The notes beneath the pieces are model-generated. The model was given only the letters and a program-made list of their open reading frames with translations. It made no database searches and was not told the origin of the DNA. This document shows, piece by piece, positions 31,877-42,494 of a stretch of 43,542 nt of DNA (its first letter is position 1; each line of letters opens with the position of its first letter). This DNA comes from Phocaeicola plebeius (GTDB taxonomy: Bacteria; Bacteroidota; Bacteroidia; Bacteroidales; Bacteroidaceae): contig JALEPZ010000072.1 of assembly GCA_022767125.1 (NCBI GenBank), forward strand, positions 1 to 43,542. Reading direction: 5' to 3'. Made by a program: the position numbers and the translations under genes.

Positions 31877-33976
31877 ATGAATAAAAGAATGAAACGATTA
31901 TCTTACTGGTTGACGGCGGGCTGTCTGAGTGTAGCCCTGTTGACCTCCTCGTGTTCGGACGAGAAGCCCGAACCGGAAGTTCCGGCAACGCCGGAAGAGA
32001 AACCCACACCGGAACCCGACCCGCAACCGGAAGTGAAATGGACAGACCTGACGGCCTCGCCCGACTCATGGGACGGGAAAAAGCGGGCGGACATCACTTA
32101 CCAATTGCTGGTCTATTCGTTTGCCGACAGCGACGGAGACGGGACGGGCGACTTCAACGGCCTCATCGGCAAGTTGGACTATCTGCACGCATTGGGCGTG
32201 AAGGCCCTGTGGCTCTCGCCCATCCATCCCGCCATGTCCTATCATGGGTACGATGTCACCGACTATACCACCGTGAATCCGGCTTACGGCACGATGGCGG
32301 ACTTCACCCGGTTAGTGGAGGAGGCACACAAGAGGGACATCCGTATCTACCTGGACTATGTGATGAACCACACCGGAAAGGACCATCCGTGGTTCCAGCA
32401 CGCACTGTCGGCCGCCGACAGTCCTTACCGGGACTATTACCTCTTCTCTACGAATCCGGCCGCAGACATCGCCGCCGGCCGCCTGGCGATGGTGGCGACC
32501 GAAGGGGAGCAGGGATACAATGCCTCCCAATGGTTCACCGCCGGCCAGGAGGGCGACACGACCGTGAAGGGCATCTACCGGTTTGTCCTCGACTGGAGCG
32601 ACGCGGAGCATCCTACCCTGACTGTCAGCAAGGCCGAAACGGCCGATGCGGAGAATACGACGGCCGGCAAGGACGACCGCTACCTGTGGTTCGGCAACAG
32701 CCAGTGCAAACGTTTCTATAACAAAGGAGGAGGGCGCTACGAACTGACGCTGGACTTCGCTTCCGACTGGGGATTCCTCGTCCGGACCACGGACGGAGAC
32801 AACTGGGGAAAGAACTACAAATGGGGAGCCGCACCCGGCACTACCTGTACGTTGGACCAGGCGTTCCCACTCGATACGCAGACTGCCGGCGACATCCGGT
32901 TCGACTTCATGCAGTCGCTGTACTATCATTCCCACTTCGCCACCTCCTGGTTCGCCGACCTCAATTACGGCCCGGTGGAGCAGGCGGCTTCGTCACCCGC
33001 CTACCAGGCGATAGCGGCCTCGGCCAAGGAATGGATGGACCGGGGTGTGGACGGACTGCGCCTGGACGCCGTGAAACACATCTACCACAACGAGAACAGC
33101 GACGAGAACCCCCGTTTCCTGAAGACTTTCTACGAGGAGATGAACGACTATTACCGCCAACAGGGACACACCACACCGTTCTACATGGTAGGCGAGGTGC
33201 TGTCGGAGGCGCAACAAGTGGCCCCCTATTATGCCGGCCTGCCTGCCCTCTTCGAGTTCTCCTTCTGGTATCGGTTGGAATGGGCCATCAACCAGCAGAC
33301 AGGACGCTATTTCGCCAAGGACGTGATGGGCTACCGGCAGCAGTATGCGGCTTACCGGACGGACTATATCGAAGCCACCAAACTCAGCAACCACGACGAA
33401 GACCGGACGGCTTCGAAACTGGGCAAGTCGGTGGCAAAGGAGAAACTGGCGGCCGCTGTTCTGCTGACTGCCGCCGGAGCTCCTTATCTTTATTACGGGG
33501 AGGAACTGGGCCTCTATGGTACCAAGGAGAAAGGCGATGAGTATGTGAGAGGGCCGATGCTGTGGGGCGACGGAACGGAGACCCGTTATACGGACAAGAC
33601 AGACGCATCGGTGGCCGGGAGCATCGCCGATGCCGCCCGGCAGCAGGCAGATACCAGCTCCTTGCTGCACACGTATCTCACCTTCACCCGTCTGCGGAAC
33701 ACGTATCCGGCGTTGGCGGAGGGGGACATGGAACGCCATCCCATCTACAACGAAGAAAACGCCGCCTTCAACAGCCTGGCTGCCTGGTACCGCAGTACCT
33801 CTTCCCAGCGCTGTCTGGTCGTGCACAATTTCGGCAACAGCGAGGTGACACTGCCGCTGACAGACACGGTGGAGAAAGTCCTGGCCGTACAAGGGGATGT
33901 GCAACAAAAAACAGAAGACACAAACACTCAGTGGAAGATGGGTGCTTGCGCTTCTGTAGTCTGTCTGCTGAAATAA
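31877..33976 (+). CDS. susG: SusG-like GH13 alpha-amylase, surface lipoprotein
   Basis: Hydrolyses alpha-1,4-glucans at the cell surface. Lipobox LLTSSC followed by SDEKPEPE fits surface export; a Pro/Glu-rich linker follows. GH13 region I is DYVMNH, region II GLRLDAVKH with nucleophile Asp397, region III GEVL with acid Glu440, region IV NHDED with Asp507. Between regions I and II a roughly 120-residue insertion (about 200-335: RFVLDWSDAEHPTLTV, YLWFGNSQCKRFYNKGG, WGFLVRTT) resembles the CBM58 starch-binding insert of SusG. Length, 699 residues, agrees. Unlike classical sus loci it stands alone, with no SusC/SusD genes beside it. If it is expressed, SusCD partners are elsewhere. Confidence 0.9.
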   Translation: MNKRMKRLSYWLTAGCLSVALLTSSCSDEKPEPEVPATPEEKPTPEPDPQPEVKWTDLTASPDSWDGKKRADITYQLLVYSFADSDGDGTGDFNGLIGKLDYLHALGVKALWLSPIHPAMSYHGYDVTDYTTVNPAYGTMADFTRLVEEAHKRDIRIYLDYVMNHTGKDHPWFQHALSAADSPYRDYYLFSTNPAADIAAGRLAMVATEGEQGYNASQWFTAGQEGDTTVKGIYRFVLDWSDAEHPTLTVSKAETADAENTTAGKDDRYLWFGNSQCKRFYNKGGGRYELTLDFASDWGFLVRTTDGDNWGKNYKWGAAPGTTCTLDQAFPLDTQTAGDIRFDFMQSLYYHSHFATSWFADLNYGPVEQAASSPAYQAIAASAKEWMDRGVDGLRLDAVKHIYHNENSDENPRFLKTFYEEMNDYYRQQGHTTPFYMVGEVLSEAQQVAPYYAGLPALFEFSFWYRLEWAINQQTGRYFAKDVMGYRQQYAAYRTDYIEATKLSNHDEDRTASKLGKSVAKEKLAAAVLLTAAGAPYLYYGEELGLYGTKEKGDEYVRGPMLWGDGTETRYTDKTDASVAGSIADAARQQADTSSLLHTYLTFTRLRNTYPALAEGDMERHPIYNEENAAFNSLAAWYRSTSSQRCLVVHNFGNSEVTLPLTDTVEKVLAVQGDVQQKTEDTNTQWKMGACASVVCLLK

Positions 33977-33982
33977 GGGCCG

Positions 33983-34969
33983 TCAGAAACGGTACCCCAC
34001 CGTTATCCACCAGGTGTTGCGGAACGCACAATCCTTCCCGGCGAACAGCCAGCTGAAGTCCACCTGTGCTCCATACAACGAAAGGCCGGCTCCCGCAGTC
34101 GCGTAACTGCAGTCGGCCTTTTCCTTGTCGCCATAGTGATAGCCTCCGCGCAGGAACAGCAGGTCGAGCAAGGAATACTCAGCTCCTGCAGAGACGCTGA
34201 GCGAACGGACATCCGAGGGCTGCATCCGGCAGGCCACGTCGGTGGTCAGTGTCACCTGGTGAAACAGGCTGAAGGGCAGCCGTACGGCTCCTCCGGCCTT
34301 CACCACGGCAGGCAGGTATTCCTTGCCGGAGAGATAGTTCATCTTCGGGCCGAAGTTGGCGGCCTGTAGTCCCACCGTCCAGTCCCCGTTGTCAACCTCA
34401 CCGGCCAATGCCTGCCGGTAGAAGATGCCTGCATCGAAGGCAACCGTGCTGGCACCGTTCTTCCCGTTCACTTCTCCCAAGGCGGAGTACACGTACCGGG
34501 CGGTGGCGGCAACAGACAGTCCGTCGAGTAGGCGGAAGGCATAGCCGGCCTCCACGGCCCACTCCTTGGCCTTGACGGACGGCTGGCCCTCACCTCCCAT
34601 CAGGGAAGGATACCCCAAATGACGGAAACCGGCCAGGATGGCGTGACGGTCGTTCAAACGGTAGAAGCCGCCCACGGTATGCAGTTGGTAGCCCGACTGG
34701 AAGTCGCGCATCCAGGGCGAATAGGTGTAGGCGGCACCCGCTTTCTCCGGACTGCCAAAGACGGCAGCTCCGTTATGGAACACGGCTTGCGGATGGCCCG
34801 CCAAGGCCACGCCCGCACCGGCCATCGCCGCCGAACGTGCGTCCGTAGGCAGGGTCAGGAAGTTGGCGGCACCGGCCTGCAGCGGTTCCACAGTCACGGC
34901 AGCATCCTGCGCCCCGGCCTCCGCCGCCGTCATGCCGGCCAGCAATAAGGTAATAAACAAACGTCTCAT
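33983..34969 (-). CDS. PorV/PorQ family outer-membrane beta-barrel
   Basis: After a signal peptide (to about residue 21, ending AGAQ), the mature start has ANFLTLPTDARSAAMAGAGV, the hallmark of PorV/PorQ/LptO proteins of the type IX secretion system. Alternating strands rich in Gly and aromatics run to a C-terminal VGYRF, typical of outer-membrane barrels. The 328-residue length is nearer PorQ than PorV. It follows the S8 protease gene by six bases. PorV works as a shuttle for type IX cargo; whether this one does is unknown. Confidence 0.85.
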   Translation of the reverse strand: MRRLFITLLLAGMTAAEAGAQDAAVTVEPLQAGAANFLTLPTDARSAAMAGAGVALAGHPQAVFHNGAAVFGSPEKAGAAYTYSPWMRDFQSGYQLHTVGGFYRLNDRHAILAGFRHLGYPSLMGGEGQPSVKAKEWAVEAGYAFRLLDGLSVAATARYVYSALGEVNGKNGASTVAFDAGIFYRQALAGEVDNGDWTVGLQAANFGPKMNYLSGKEYLPAVVKAGGAVRLPFSLFHQVTLTTDVACRMQPSDVRSLSVSAGAEYSLLDLLFLRGGYHYGDKEKADCSYATAGAGLSLYGAQVDFSWLFAGKDCAFRNTWWITVGYRF

Positions 34970-34975
34970 AGCTCC

Positions 34976-36709
34976 TTAGTATTTGATGAAATTCTCTTTT
35001 ACGTTCGTGCCGTTGCAGGCGTATCTCAGGGTGTAATAGCCCGCCGACAGGCGCGACACATCCAGGGTGAACCAGGAATAAGCGCGCACGGTGACGGCCT
35101 GACGATAGACCTGGTAGCCTGCCCCGTTGTAGAGGGTCAGCTCTCCGTCACCGGCCAGCGCCGAATTGACCTTGAACCGTAAGGTCCCCGTCGTAATGCG
35201 GTTCTCCTCCAGCTCGAGCAGCGGCTGCTGGTCGGTTTCCTGACTCAAGGCCCGCTCGATGTTGACGGCCCCTGCCCCCAGTTTCCCCAGGTAGTCGGGG
35301 TTGTAGGTGTCGATGTTGGTGGCCGTACTGAACAGGATGTCTTTCAGGCGGTCGGGCGTGAATCCCGGTTGCTCGAGTCCGTATTTCTGGATGATCAAGG
35401 CGCAGGTGGCGCTGACCAACGGACAGGCCATTGAGGCACCGGAGAGATACCCATAGCCGCCGTCGGAATAGGTGCTCCAGATACCGCCTCCCGTCTGGGT
35501 GTTGTTTCCCCCTGGCGCGGCAATGTCAATGTAGGTGCCATAGTCCGAATAGCTGGCCTTCCGGAAGTCGGGTCCCAAGGCCGCCACTGCCACTACAGGC
35601 TCGTAATTGGCCGGAGCCGCATCCAGTTCCGACTCGCTGTTGTGGTTGTTGGTGGCGAACAACACGATACCGCCCTTCATCGGGCTGTCGGGCAGCTGGT
35701 TGCCGTTCTCGTCACAGCCGGCGTACTTGATGAAATAGTCGATGGCATCTTTCTCCACCTGTCCGGTCTCCTGTGCCTCCTTGTAGCCCCAGGAGTTCTG
35801 GCTGATGACGGCCCCATGGTCGGCGCCATACTTGATGGCCGCCGCGTAGCTCACCCCCACGCTGCTGCCATACGAGTTCATGATCTGGCAGCTCATCAGC
35901 CTTACACCGCTGCCGGGTGTTCCGTCACCTCCGGCAATGCTGCTGATCCCCATCCCGTTGTTATTGGTGGCTGCCACCAGTCCGGCTACATGCGTGGCGT
36001 GCGCATAGGGCGTCAGGTAGGCCGAGTTGTTCGTGAAGTTCCAGCCGTGCTGCCCGTCTTCTCCTGTCCAGAGATTGGCCGCCAGGTCCGGATGCGTCAC
36101 ATCGATGCCGCCGTCCACCACTGCCACCACGATACGCGGGTCGCCGTGATACTGCCGCCACACCTCATCGGTCAGGCCCACATCGGCACCGGCCATCTGC
36201 CACGTCTCCGTGCCCGGATTGCGCAAGTACCATTGCTTGCCGGCCTCCGGATCATCGTACAGCCAGGCACCGGCACGGGCTTGTGCGGCCGTCGGGCTGG
36301 CCCCGGCCACAGACAGGCTGCGCGACTGGATGGCATACACCGGTTCGGCTGTCTCCACGCCATCGGCCACCGCCACCTCGCGGGCTACGGTCGAAGCGGT
36401 CAATGCCTGTTCGTACCATACATTATACCACAAGTGCAGTCCTTCCCGGCGGGTGCGTTCCTCGTACCGTCCGGCATCAGGGAACACCCGTTCCATACGG
36501 GTAATCCGCAACGTTGTCCCGTTCACGTACAGGGCTTCATGGCCGGCGGCCGGCTCTTCCGTGAACTTCACATGCAGCACGCCCGGCACCACCGTCCCGT
36601 TTTCCGTCAGGTCCACCGTCTGCCCGGGTGTCTCGGCATCCGGCACCGACCGGTCGGAGCAGGCCCCCAAGAAGGCCAGTCCCGCTATAAGAATCATCAA
36701 CCGTTTCAT
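34976..36709 (-). CDS. Subtilisin-like (S8) serine protease lipoprotein
   Basis: A secreted protease of 577 residues. Lipobox LGAC with Cys17, then an N-terminal prodomain-like region to about 160. The catalytic triad is Asp199 (VVDGGID), His240 (HATHVAG) and Ser426 (LSGASMACP), with Asn in SQNSWG as the oxyanion region. The last 75 residues (LTLYNGAGYQVYRQ, LDVSRLSAGYYTLRY, ENFIKY) resemble a type A C-terminal sorting domain of type IX secretion substrates. Combining a lipobox with such a tail is unusual. It lies between DUF3109 and a PorV/PorQ-like gene on one transcript. Confidence 0.92.
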   Translation of the reverse strand: MKRLMILIAGLAFLGACSDRSVPDAETPGQTVDLTENGTVVPGVLHVKFTEEPAAGHEALYVNGTTLRITRMERVFPDAGRYEERTRREGLHLWYNVWYEQALTASTVAREVAVADGVETAEPVYAIQSRSLSVAGASPTAAQARAGAWLYDDPEAGKQWYLRNPGTETWQMAGADVGLTDEVWRQYHGDPRIVVAVVDGGIDVTHPDLAANLWTGEDGQHGWNFTNNSAYLTPYAHATHVAGLVAATNNNGMGISSIAGGDGTPGSGVRLMSCQIMNSYGSSVGVSYAAAIKYGADHGAVISQNSWGYKEAQETGQVEKDAIDYFIKYAGCDENGNQLPDSPMKGGIVLFATNNHNSESELDAAPANYEPVVAVAALGPDFRKASYSDYGTYIDIAAPGGNNTQTGGGIWSTYSDGGYGYLSGASMACPLVSATCALIIQKYGLEQPGFTPDRLKDILFSTATNIDTYNPDYLGKLGAGAVNIERALSQETDQQPLLELEENRITTGTLRFKVNSALAGDGELTLYNGAGYQVYRQAVTVRAYSWFTLDVSRLSAGYYTLRYACNGTNVKENFIKY

Positions 36710-36722
36710 ATCCTTTTCCTTT

Positions 36723-37304
36723 TTAAATCAAGTGTTGTTTGGTCAGTTCTTCCGCCACCGTCTCCAATTCCTCGTACCATTCCTGTCCGAACTTCCGGAT
36801 AAGTGGCTCCTTGAGAAAACGATAGACGGGCAGGTTCTCTTTCTGTCCCAAGAGGACGGCCGCCTTGCAGACCTTCCAGCGGTGATAGTTCACCGCCTTG
36901 AAAGGGCCGTAATCGCCCACCCGGATGGGGTAGAGATGGCAGGACACCGGCTTGTAGAACCCGCACCGACCTTCGCGGTAAGCCTTCTCGATGGCGCAAT
37001 AGCAGCCCCCCTTCTCGTCGTAGCAGGTGAACACACAGTCCTTCCCGTTCACAATGGACGTCACCCGATCTCCTTCACAGTCGATATAGGTCACCCCCTG
37101 CCGGTCGATCACTTCCCGGGCTTCGGGCGAGAGGTCGTTCCACACGGCGGGCAGTGCCGCTTCCAGCTCGGCCACCTCGTCCGGCTCTACAGGAGCCCCT
37201 GCGTCCCCTTCGATGCAACATTCGCCCTTACAGGCCGACAGGTCGCACAGGAACTTCTCCCGGAACACGTCCAAGCTGACCACCACGTCTTGTATCTGAA
37301 TCAT
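36723..37304 (-). CDS. DUF3109 family cysteine-rich protein
   Basis: A 193-residue cytoplasmic protein with many cysteines: FLCDLSACKGECCIEGD near the start, then CVFTCYDEKGGCYCAIE and CGFYKPVSCHLYP. Such clusters resemble the YkgJ/CxxCxxCC-type metal or iron-sulfur binding proteins. The family (DUF3109) is widespread in Bacteroidetes with no known function. The start codon lies 11 bases after the T run of the gpmI terminator, so no separate promoter fits after that hairpin. Confidence 0.88.
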   Translation of the reverse strand: MIQIQDVVVSLDVFREKFLCDLSACKGECCIEGDAGAPVEPDEVAELEAALPAVWNDLSPEAREVIDRQGVTYIDCEGDRVTSIVNGKDCVFTCYDEKGGCYCAIEKAYREGRCGFYKPVSCHLYPIRVGDYGPFKAVNYHRWKVCKAAVLLGQKENLPVYRFLKEPLIRKFGQEWYEELETVAEELTKQHLI

Positions 37305-37315
37305 TTCGTTCTGCT

Positions 37316-37377
37316 AAAAAAAACAGACACAGGCCCCACGGAGAAGGAACTGCCTGCCCCGTGCCGACCTGTGTCTG
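37316..37377 (-). terminator. Long terminator/attenuator hairpin between gpmI and DUF3109
   Basis: On the minus strand CAGACACAGG and CCTGTGTCTG form a perfect ten-pair stem with an inner CACGG/CCGTG stem, followed by eight T. Confidence 0.85.
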
Positions 37378-37399
37378 AAATATACATAAGTCTTTAATC

Positions 37400-38914
37400 T
37401 TACTTAATCAGGTCCTTGCCCGTCATCTCTGCAGGCTGGGCCATGCCCAGGATATGCAGAATAGACGGAGCTACATCGGCCAACACACCGCTCTCTACCT
37501 GGGCCGCCTTGTTCTCGGTGACATACACAAACGGAACGGGGTTCAGCGAGTGAGCCGTGTTCGGCGTACCGTCTTCATTCAGTGCATGGTCGGCGTTGCC
37601 ATGGTCGGCAATGATGATGACCTCATAGCCGTTGGCCTTGGCAGCTTCCACCGTGTCCTTCACACAGTTGTCGATAGCCGTTACCGCCTTTTCGATGGCC
37701 GGATAGACACCCGTATGGCCCACCATATCACCATTCGCATAGTTCACGACGATGAAGTCGTACTTCTGCGTACCGATGGCCTCCACCAGCTTGTCCTTCA
37801 CTTCGTAGGCACTCATTTCGGGCTTCAGGTCGTAGGTAGCCACCTTCGGGCTGGGGACCAGAATACGGTCTTCCTGGTCGTACGGCGTTTCGCGGCCGCC
37901 ATTGAAGAAGAACGTAACGTGGGCATACTTTTCCGTCTCGGCAATGTGCAGCTGCGTCTTGCCGTTGGCAGCCAGGTATTCACCCAGCGTATTCTGTACG
38001 TTTTCTTTCGGGAAGAGGATGTGTACGCCCTTGAACGAAGCGTCATACGGCGTCATGCAGTAGTACTGCAGGCCCGGCAAGGTGTGCATGCCTTCTTCCG
38101 GCATATCCTGCTGGGTCAGGACGATGGTCAGCTCCTTGGCACGGTCGTTGCGGTAGTTGAAGAAAATCACCACATCGCCCGGCTTGATGGTACCATCGAC
38201 CGTTGCGTTGTTGATCGGGAGGATAAATTCGTCGGTCACATCGTTGTCATACGATTCCTGCATGGCCTGTACCATATCGGTTGCCTGCTTGCCCTTGCCT
38301 TCTACCAACAGGTCGTAGGCTTCCTTCACCCGGTTCCAGCGCTTGTCGCGGTCCATGGCGTAGAAACGTCCGACGATAGAAGCAATGGTACCGGCACTCT
38401 TGGCACAGTGGGCCGTCAGTGCTTCAATGAAACCCTTTCCGCTTCTCGGGTCGGTGTCACGACCGTCCATGAAGCAGTGGATGAAGGTCTTCTCCAGCCC
38501 ATACTCCTTGGCAATGTCGCACAACTTGTAGAGGTGCTCCAGTGAAGAGTGAACGCCTCCGTTGGAAGTCAGTCCCATGAAATGGATGCCCACTCCCTGC
38601 TCCTTGGCATGGCTGAAAGCCGCTACCACTTCGGGGTTCTTGAGGATGCTGTTGTCGGCACAGGCGCGGTTAATCTTCACCAAGTCCTGGTAAACAATGC
38701 GTCCGGCACCGATGTTCAGGTGGCCTACTTCAGAGTTACCCATCTGTCCGTCGGGCAGACCTACGTTTTCGCCGCTGGCCTGCAACTGCGAGTGGGGATA
38801 CTGTGCCAACAGGCTGTCCCAGTACGGAGTCGGGGTATTAAAGATCACATCGTCTTTCTGGTGGTCGCCGCAGCCCCAACCATCGAGAATCATTAAAAGA
38901 GCTTTTTTAGCCAT
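37400..38914 (-). CDS. gpmI: 2,3-bisphosphoglycerate-independent phosphoglycerate mutase
   Basis: Interconverts 3- and 2-phosphoglycerate in glycolysis using two manganese ions. The N-terminus is [12 protein letters not shown]; the phosphoserine is Ser61 in [45 protein letters not shown] and ADHGNAD are further metal and substrate blocks. 504 residues, as usual. It lies 28 bases after der with no terminator between, so it may be cotranscribed with it; a strong hairpin follows. Confidence 0.97.
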   Translation of the reverse strand: MAKKALLMILDGWGCGDHQKDDVIFNTPTPYWDSLLAQYPHSQLQASGENVGLPDGQMGNSEVGHLNIGAGRIVYQDLVKINRACADNSILKNPEVVAAFSHAKEQGVGIHFMGLTSNGGVHSSLEHLYKLCDIAKEYGLEKTFIHCFMDGRDTDPRSGKGFIEALTAHCAKSAGTIASIVGRFYAMDRDKRWNRVKEAYDLLVEGKGKQATDMVQAMQESYDNDVTDEFILPINNATVDGTIKPGDVVIFFNYRNDRAKELTIVLTQQDMPEEGMHTLPGLQYYCMTPYDASFKGVHILFPKENVQNTLGEYLAANGKTQLHIAETEKYAHVTFFFNGGRETPYDQEDRILVPSPKVATYDLKPEMSAYEVKDKLVEAIGTQKYDFIVVNYANGDMVGHTGVYPAIEKAVTAIDNCVKDTVEAAKANGYEVIIIADHGNADHALNEDGTPNTAHSLNPVPFVYVTENKAAQVESGVLADVAPSILHILGMAQPAEMTGKDLIK

Positions 38915-38942
38915 AGTCGTATTGTTTTAAAAGAGTTGATAC

Positions 38943-40256
38943 TTATTTTTGACGGATGAAAATGTTGATGGGTGTGCCGGTCAACGGCCAGCGTTCACGG
39001 ATTTTGTTCTCCAGGAAGCGGCGGTACGGATCCTTGACGTACTGCGGCAAGTTGGCAAAGAACACGAACGAAGGCACCTGCGTGTTCGGCAGCTGGGTCA
39101 CGTACTTGATCTTGATGTACTTGCCCTTGTTCGAAGGAGGCGGATAGGCCTCGATGATCGGCAGCAACTCCTCGTTGAGGCGAGCCGTCGGGATGCGGGT
39201 CGTACGTGCCTGATAGACCGCCTGCGCCGTTTCCAGCACCTTGAAGATACGCTGCTTGGTCACTGCCGAGGTAAAGATGATGGGGAAATCGGTAAACGGA
39301 GCCAGCCGGTTGCGGATGGCATCCTCGTAGCCCTTCATCACCTTGACGGTCTTTTCCTCCACCAGGTCCCACTTGTTGACCACGACCACCAGTCCTTTCT
39401 GGTTGCGCTGGATGAGGGAGAAGATATTCAGGTCCTGCCCCTCCACGCCCCGGGTAGCATCGATCATGAGGATACAGACATCGGCATTCTCGATGGCCCG
39501 GATGGAGCGCACCACAGAATAGTATTCCAAGTCCTCGCTCACCTTGTTCTTCTTGCGGATGCCGGCCGTATCGACGAGGTAGAAATTGAATCCGAACTTA
39601 TCGTAGCGGGTATAGATAGAATCGCGGGTGGTACCGGCAATTTCGGTCACGATGTTGCGGTCTTCCCCGATGAACGCATTGACGATAGACGACTTGCCGG
39701 CATTGGGACGGCCCACTACCGCAAAGCGGGGAATGTCCTCTTCCAGCAGTTCGCCGGCCTCTTTCCGGAACTTGTCCATGACAAGGTCCAGCAAGTCGCC
39801 CGTACCGCTGCCGCTCAATGCAGAGATGCAATAAGGGTCACCCAATCCCAGCCGGTAGAACTCGGGGGCATTATACTGCAGGTCATTGTTGTCGGTCTTG
39901 TTGGCCACCACAATGACCGGTGTCTTCGAACGGCGCAAGATGGCCGCTACATCCATATCGAGGTCGGTCACCCCGTTTTTCACATCCACCACAAAAAGGA
40001 TGACATCGGCCTCTTCCATGGCCAACACCACCTGCTTGCGGATTTCTTCTTCAAAAATATCGTCCGAATTGACCACCCATCCTCCGGTGTCTACCACCGA
40101 GAATTCTTTCCCCCGCCATTCGGACTTGCCGTACTGGCGGTCGCGGGTAGTACCGGCCTGTTCGTTCACGATGGCCTGACGGGTCTTGGTCAGGCGGTTA
40201 AACAGTGTCGACTTTCCCACATTGGGGCGTCCTACGATTGCTACTAAGTTTCCCAT
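38943..40256 (-). CDS. der: Ribosome biogenesis GTPase Der (EngA)
   Basis: Essential double-GTPase that helps assemble the 50S subunit. Two G domains are visible: GRPNVGKST (Lys15) with DTGGW and NKTD, then GRPNAGKSS with DTAGIRKK and NKWD, followed by a KH-like domain (about 345-437). Length, 437 residues, is typical. It follows era by 30 bases. Confidence 0.97.
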   Translation of the reverse strand: MGNLVAIVGRPNVGKSTLFNRLTKTRQAIVNEQAGTTRDRQYGKSEWRGKEFSVVDTGGWVVNSDDIFEEEIRKQVVLAMEEADVILFVVDVKNGVTDLDMDVAAILRRSKTPVIVVANKTDNNDLQYNAPEFYRLGLGDPYCISALSGSGTGDLLDLVMDKFRKEAGELLEEDIPRFAVVGRPNAGKSSIVNAFIGEDRNIVTEIAGTTRDSIYTRYDKFGFNFYLVDTAGIRKKNKVSEDLEYYSVVRSIRAIENADVCILMIDATRGVEGQDLNIFSLIQRNQKGLVVVVNKWDLVEEKTVKVMKGYEDAIRNRLAPFTDFPIIFTSAVTKQRIFKVLETAQAVYQARTTRIPTARLNEELLPIIEAYPPPSNKGKYIKIKYVTQLPNTQVPSFVFFANLPQYVKDPYRRFLENKIRERWPLTGTPINIFIRQK

Positions 40257-40286
40257 ATTCTTTTTCTACTGGATTTTTCTGACACA

Positions 40287-41183
40287 TTACTCCGGCTGGT
40301 AGCCGAAGTTCTTGAGTTCCTTGTCGGAGCTTCTCCAGTCCTTGTCTACCTTGACAAACGTTTCCAGGTAGACGGACTTGCGGAAGAAATGTTCCAACGT
40401 CTTTCGCGCTTCGGTCATCACCTTCTTGAGGGCCTTTCCCTGGTGGCCGATGATGATGCCCTTCTGCGATTCCCGTTCTACGTAGATGACCGCATGGATA
40501 TGGATGCTTTTGGCTTCCTCCTTGAATTGTTCCACGACCACTTCGACGGCATACGGGATTTCCTTGTCGTAGTAGAGCAGGATTTTCTCCCGAATGATTT
40601 CAGTGACGAAGAAGCGGGCCGGCTTGTCGGTCAGCTGGTCCTTCTCGAAGTAGGGAGGCGAATCGGGCAGCAAGGCCTTGATCCGCTTCATGACGACATC
40701 GATGTTGAACCGGGCCTGTGCCGAAATCGGAATGATTTCCGCTTCGGGCAGCAGGGCATGCCACTCTTCCACCAGCTTCACCAGCTCGTCCTGGTTGCTC
40801 AGGTCAATCTTGTTGATGAGCAGCAGGACGGGAGCCTCCACCTTCCGCACCTTCTCCAGGAAGTCGGCGTTCTTGTCGGTCTTCTCCTGGGTGTCGGTGA
40901 CGTACAGCAGTACGTCGGCATCCACCAAGGCCGACTCGCTGAAGTTCAGCATGGACTCCTGCAGCTTGTAGTTCGGCTTCAGCACTCCCGGCGTGTCCGA
41001 AAAGACAATCTGCATATCGTCGGTATTCAGAATCCCCATGATGCGATGGCGCGTGGTCTGCGCCTTGAAGGTGGCAATGGAAATCCGTTCGCCTACCAAC
41101 AGGTTCATCAGGGTCGACTTTCCCACATTGGGGTTGCCCACGATATTGACAAATCCGGCCTTGTGCATCGTCTTATTTTCCAT
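40287..41183 (-). CDS. era: GTPase Era
   Basis: Binds 16S rRNA and aids 30S assembly. G1 is GNPNVGKST with Lys22, G3 DTPG, G4 NKID; the C-terminal KH domain includes [19 protein letters not shown]. 298 residues. Its start lies inside the end of fabH (11-base overlap), so the two are coupled. Confidence 0.97.
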   Translation of the reverse strand: MENKTMHKAGFVNIVGNPNVGKSTLMNLLVGERISIATFKAQTTRHRIMGILNTDDMQIVFSDTPGVLKPNYKLQESMLNFSESALVDADVLLYVTDTQEKTDKNADFLEKVRKVEAPVLLLINKIDLSNQDELVKLVEEWHALLPEAEIIPISAQARFNIDVVMKRIKALLPDSPPYFEKDQLTDKPARFFVTEIIREKILLYYDKEIPYAVEVVVEQFKEEAKSIHIHAVIYVERESQKGIIIGHQGKALKKVMTEARKTLEHFFRKSVYLETFVKVDKDWRSSDKELKNFGYQPE

Positions 41184-42171
41184 CGTAGCCCCACTTCACA
41201 TACGCTGCGCCCCAGGTGAACCCGGCACCGAAAGCCGTGAAGATCAAGTTGTCTCCCTTCTTCAGGTGCTTCTCGTAGTCCCAAAGACACAACGGCAGCG
41301 TACCTGCACTGGTATTTCCGTAGCGCTGGATGTTCACCATCACCTTTTCCAGGGGCACACCCAGACGGGCAGCCACCGCATCGATGATGCGCAGGTTGGC
41401 CTGGTGAGGAATCACCCAGTCGATGCTATCCTTGTCCAGTCCGTTGCGCTGAGCCACCTCTGCCGTCACGTTCGACATGTTCGACACGGCATACTTGAAC
41501 ACCGTGCGGCCTTCCTGGTAGAGATAGTGCATCTTGTTGTCTACGGTGAAATACGACGGCGGGCATACCGAACCGCCGGCTTTCATGTGCAGGAACGGCA
41601 GTCCCTTTCCGTCCGTGCGGAGGAGGGAATCCATCACTCCGTAATCTTCGGTCGTCGCTTCCATCATCACGCAGGCCGCACCGTCGCCGAAAATCGGGCA
41701 AGTGGCCCGGTCGCTGTAGTTCACCATCGACGACATCTTGTCGGCTCCACATACGATGATCTTCTTGTGTCGGCCGCTCTGAATCATGCTGGCAGCCACC
41801 TCCATGGCATAGAGGAAGCCGCTGCAAGCCGCCTGCAGGTCGAAGGCGAACGCGTTTTTCAGGCCCAGCTTGTCACAGAGAATCGAAGCGGTGGAAGGGA
41901 AATGAAAGTCGGGAGTTGTCGTGGTGACAATCACGCAGTCAATCGAAGCCGGATCGGACGCTGTCTTCTGCATGAGCTGCTTGGCCGCCTTACGGGCCAT
42001 ATAGGAAGTACCCAGTCCTTCTTCGTTGAGGATTCTGCGTTCCTTCACGCCAATGCGGGTCATGATCCACTCGTCGTTGGTATCCACCATTCTCGACAGT
42101 TCGTCGTTGGTCAGGACATAGTCGGGAACATAACCTCCGACACCAGTAATCACAGCATTTATTTTTTCCAT
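41173..42171 (-). CDS. fabH: 3-oxoacyl-ACP synthase III
   Basis: Starts fatty-acid synthesis by condensing an acyl-CoA with malonyl-ACP. The triad is Cys116 (QAACSGF), His256 (PHQAN) and Asn286 (YGNTSAG). 332 residues. In many bacteria rpmF-plsX-fabH form a cluster; here plsX is missing between rpmF and fabH, and a terminator separates them. Confidence 0.96.
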   Translation of the reverse strand: MEKINAVITGVGGYVPDYVLTNDELSRMVDTNDEWIMTRIGVKERRILNEEGLGTSYMARKAAKQLMQKTASDPASIDCVIVTTTTPDFHFPSTASILCDKLGLKNAFAFDLQAACSGFLYAMEVAASMIQSGRHKKIIVCGADKMSSMVNYSDRATCPIFGDGAACVMMEATTEDYGVMDSLLRTDGKGLPFLHMKAGGSVCPPSYFTVDNKMHYLYQEGRTVFKYAVSNMSNVTAEVAQRNGLDKDSIDWVIPHQANLRIIDAVAARLGVPLEKVMVNIQRYGNTSAGTLPLCLWDYEKHLKKGDNLIFTAFGAGFTWGAAYVKWGYDGK

Positions 42172-42209
42172 CAGTTCAAATTTTAACCTTGCAACGCATC
42201 CACATAGAA

Positions 42210-42243
42210 AAAGCCGGACGAGCCGAATGGCCCCTCCGGCTTT
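42210..42243 (-). terminator. Terminator after rpmF
   Basis: On the minus strand AAAGCCGGA pairs with TCCGGCTTT across a 16-base loop, then TT. It separates the DUF177-rpmF unit from fabH. Confidence 0.75.
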
Positions 42244-42295
42244 GTTCTTTCACGGAAACATGCAAAGATGTTCTCAATACTCGAAGCCTTCCTGC

Positions 42296-42481
42296 TTATA
42301 CAGCAGCTTCTTTTACAATCGCTACTTTACCTCTGTAATATCCGCAAACGGGACATACAGTGTGATATACATGCCATTCGCCACAGTTGGGGCAGATAGC
42401 CAAAGTAGGGGCAACTGCTTTGTCATGAGTTCTTCTCTTTGCAGTTCTGGTCTTTGATTGTCTTCTTTTAGGATGTGCCAT
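42296..42481 (-). CDS. rpmF: 50S ribosomal protein L32
   Basis: A 61-residue zinc-binding ribosomal protein. The start MAHPKRRQSKTRTAKRR is typical of L32, and Cys30, Cys33, Cys43 and Cys46 form the zinc ribbon. It is 13 bases downstream of the DUF177 gene, its usual partner. Confidence 0.98.
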   Translation of the reverse strand: MAHPKRRQSKTRTAKRRTHDKAVAPTLAICPNCGEWHVYHTVCPVCGYYRGKVAIVKEAAV

Positions 42482-42494
42482 TTTACTTAATTAT

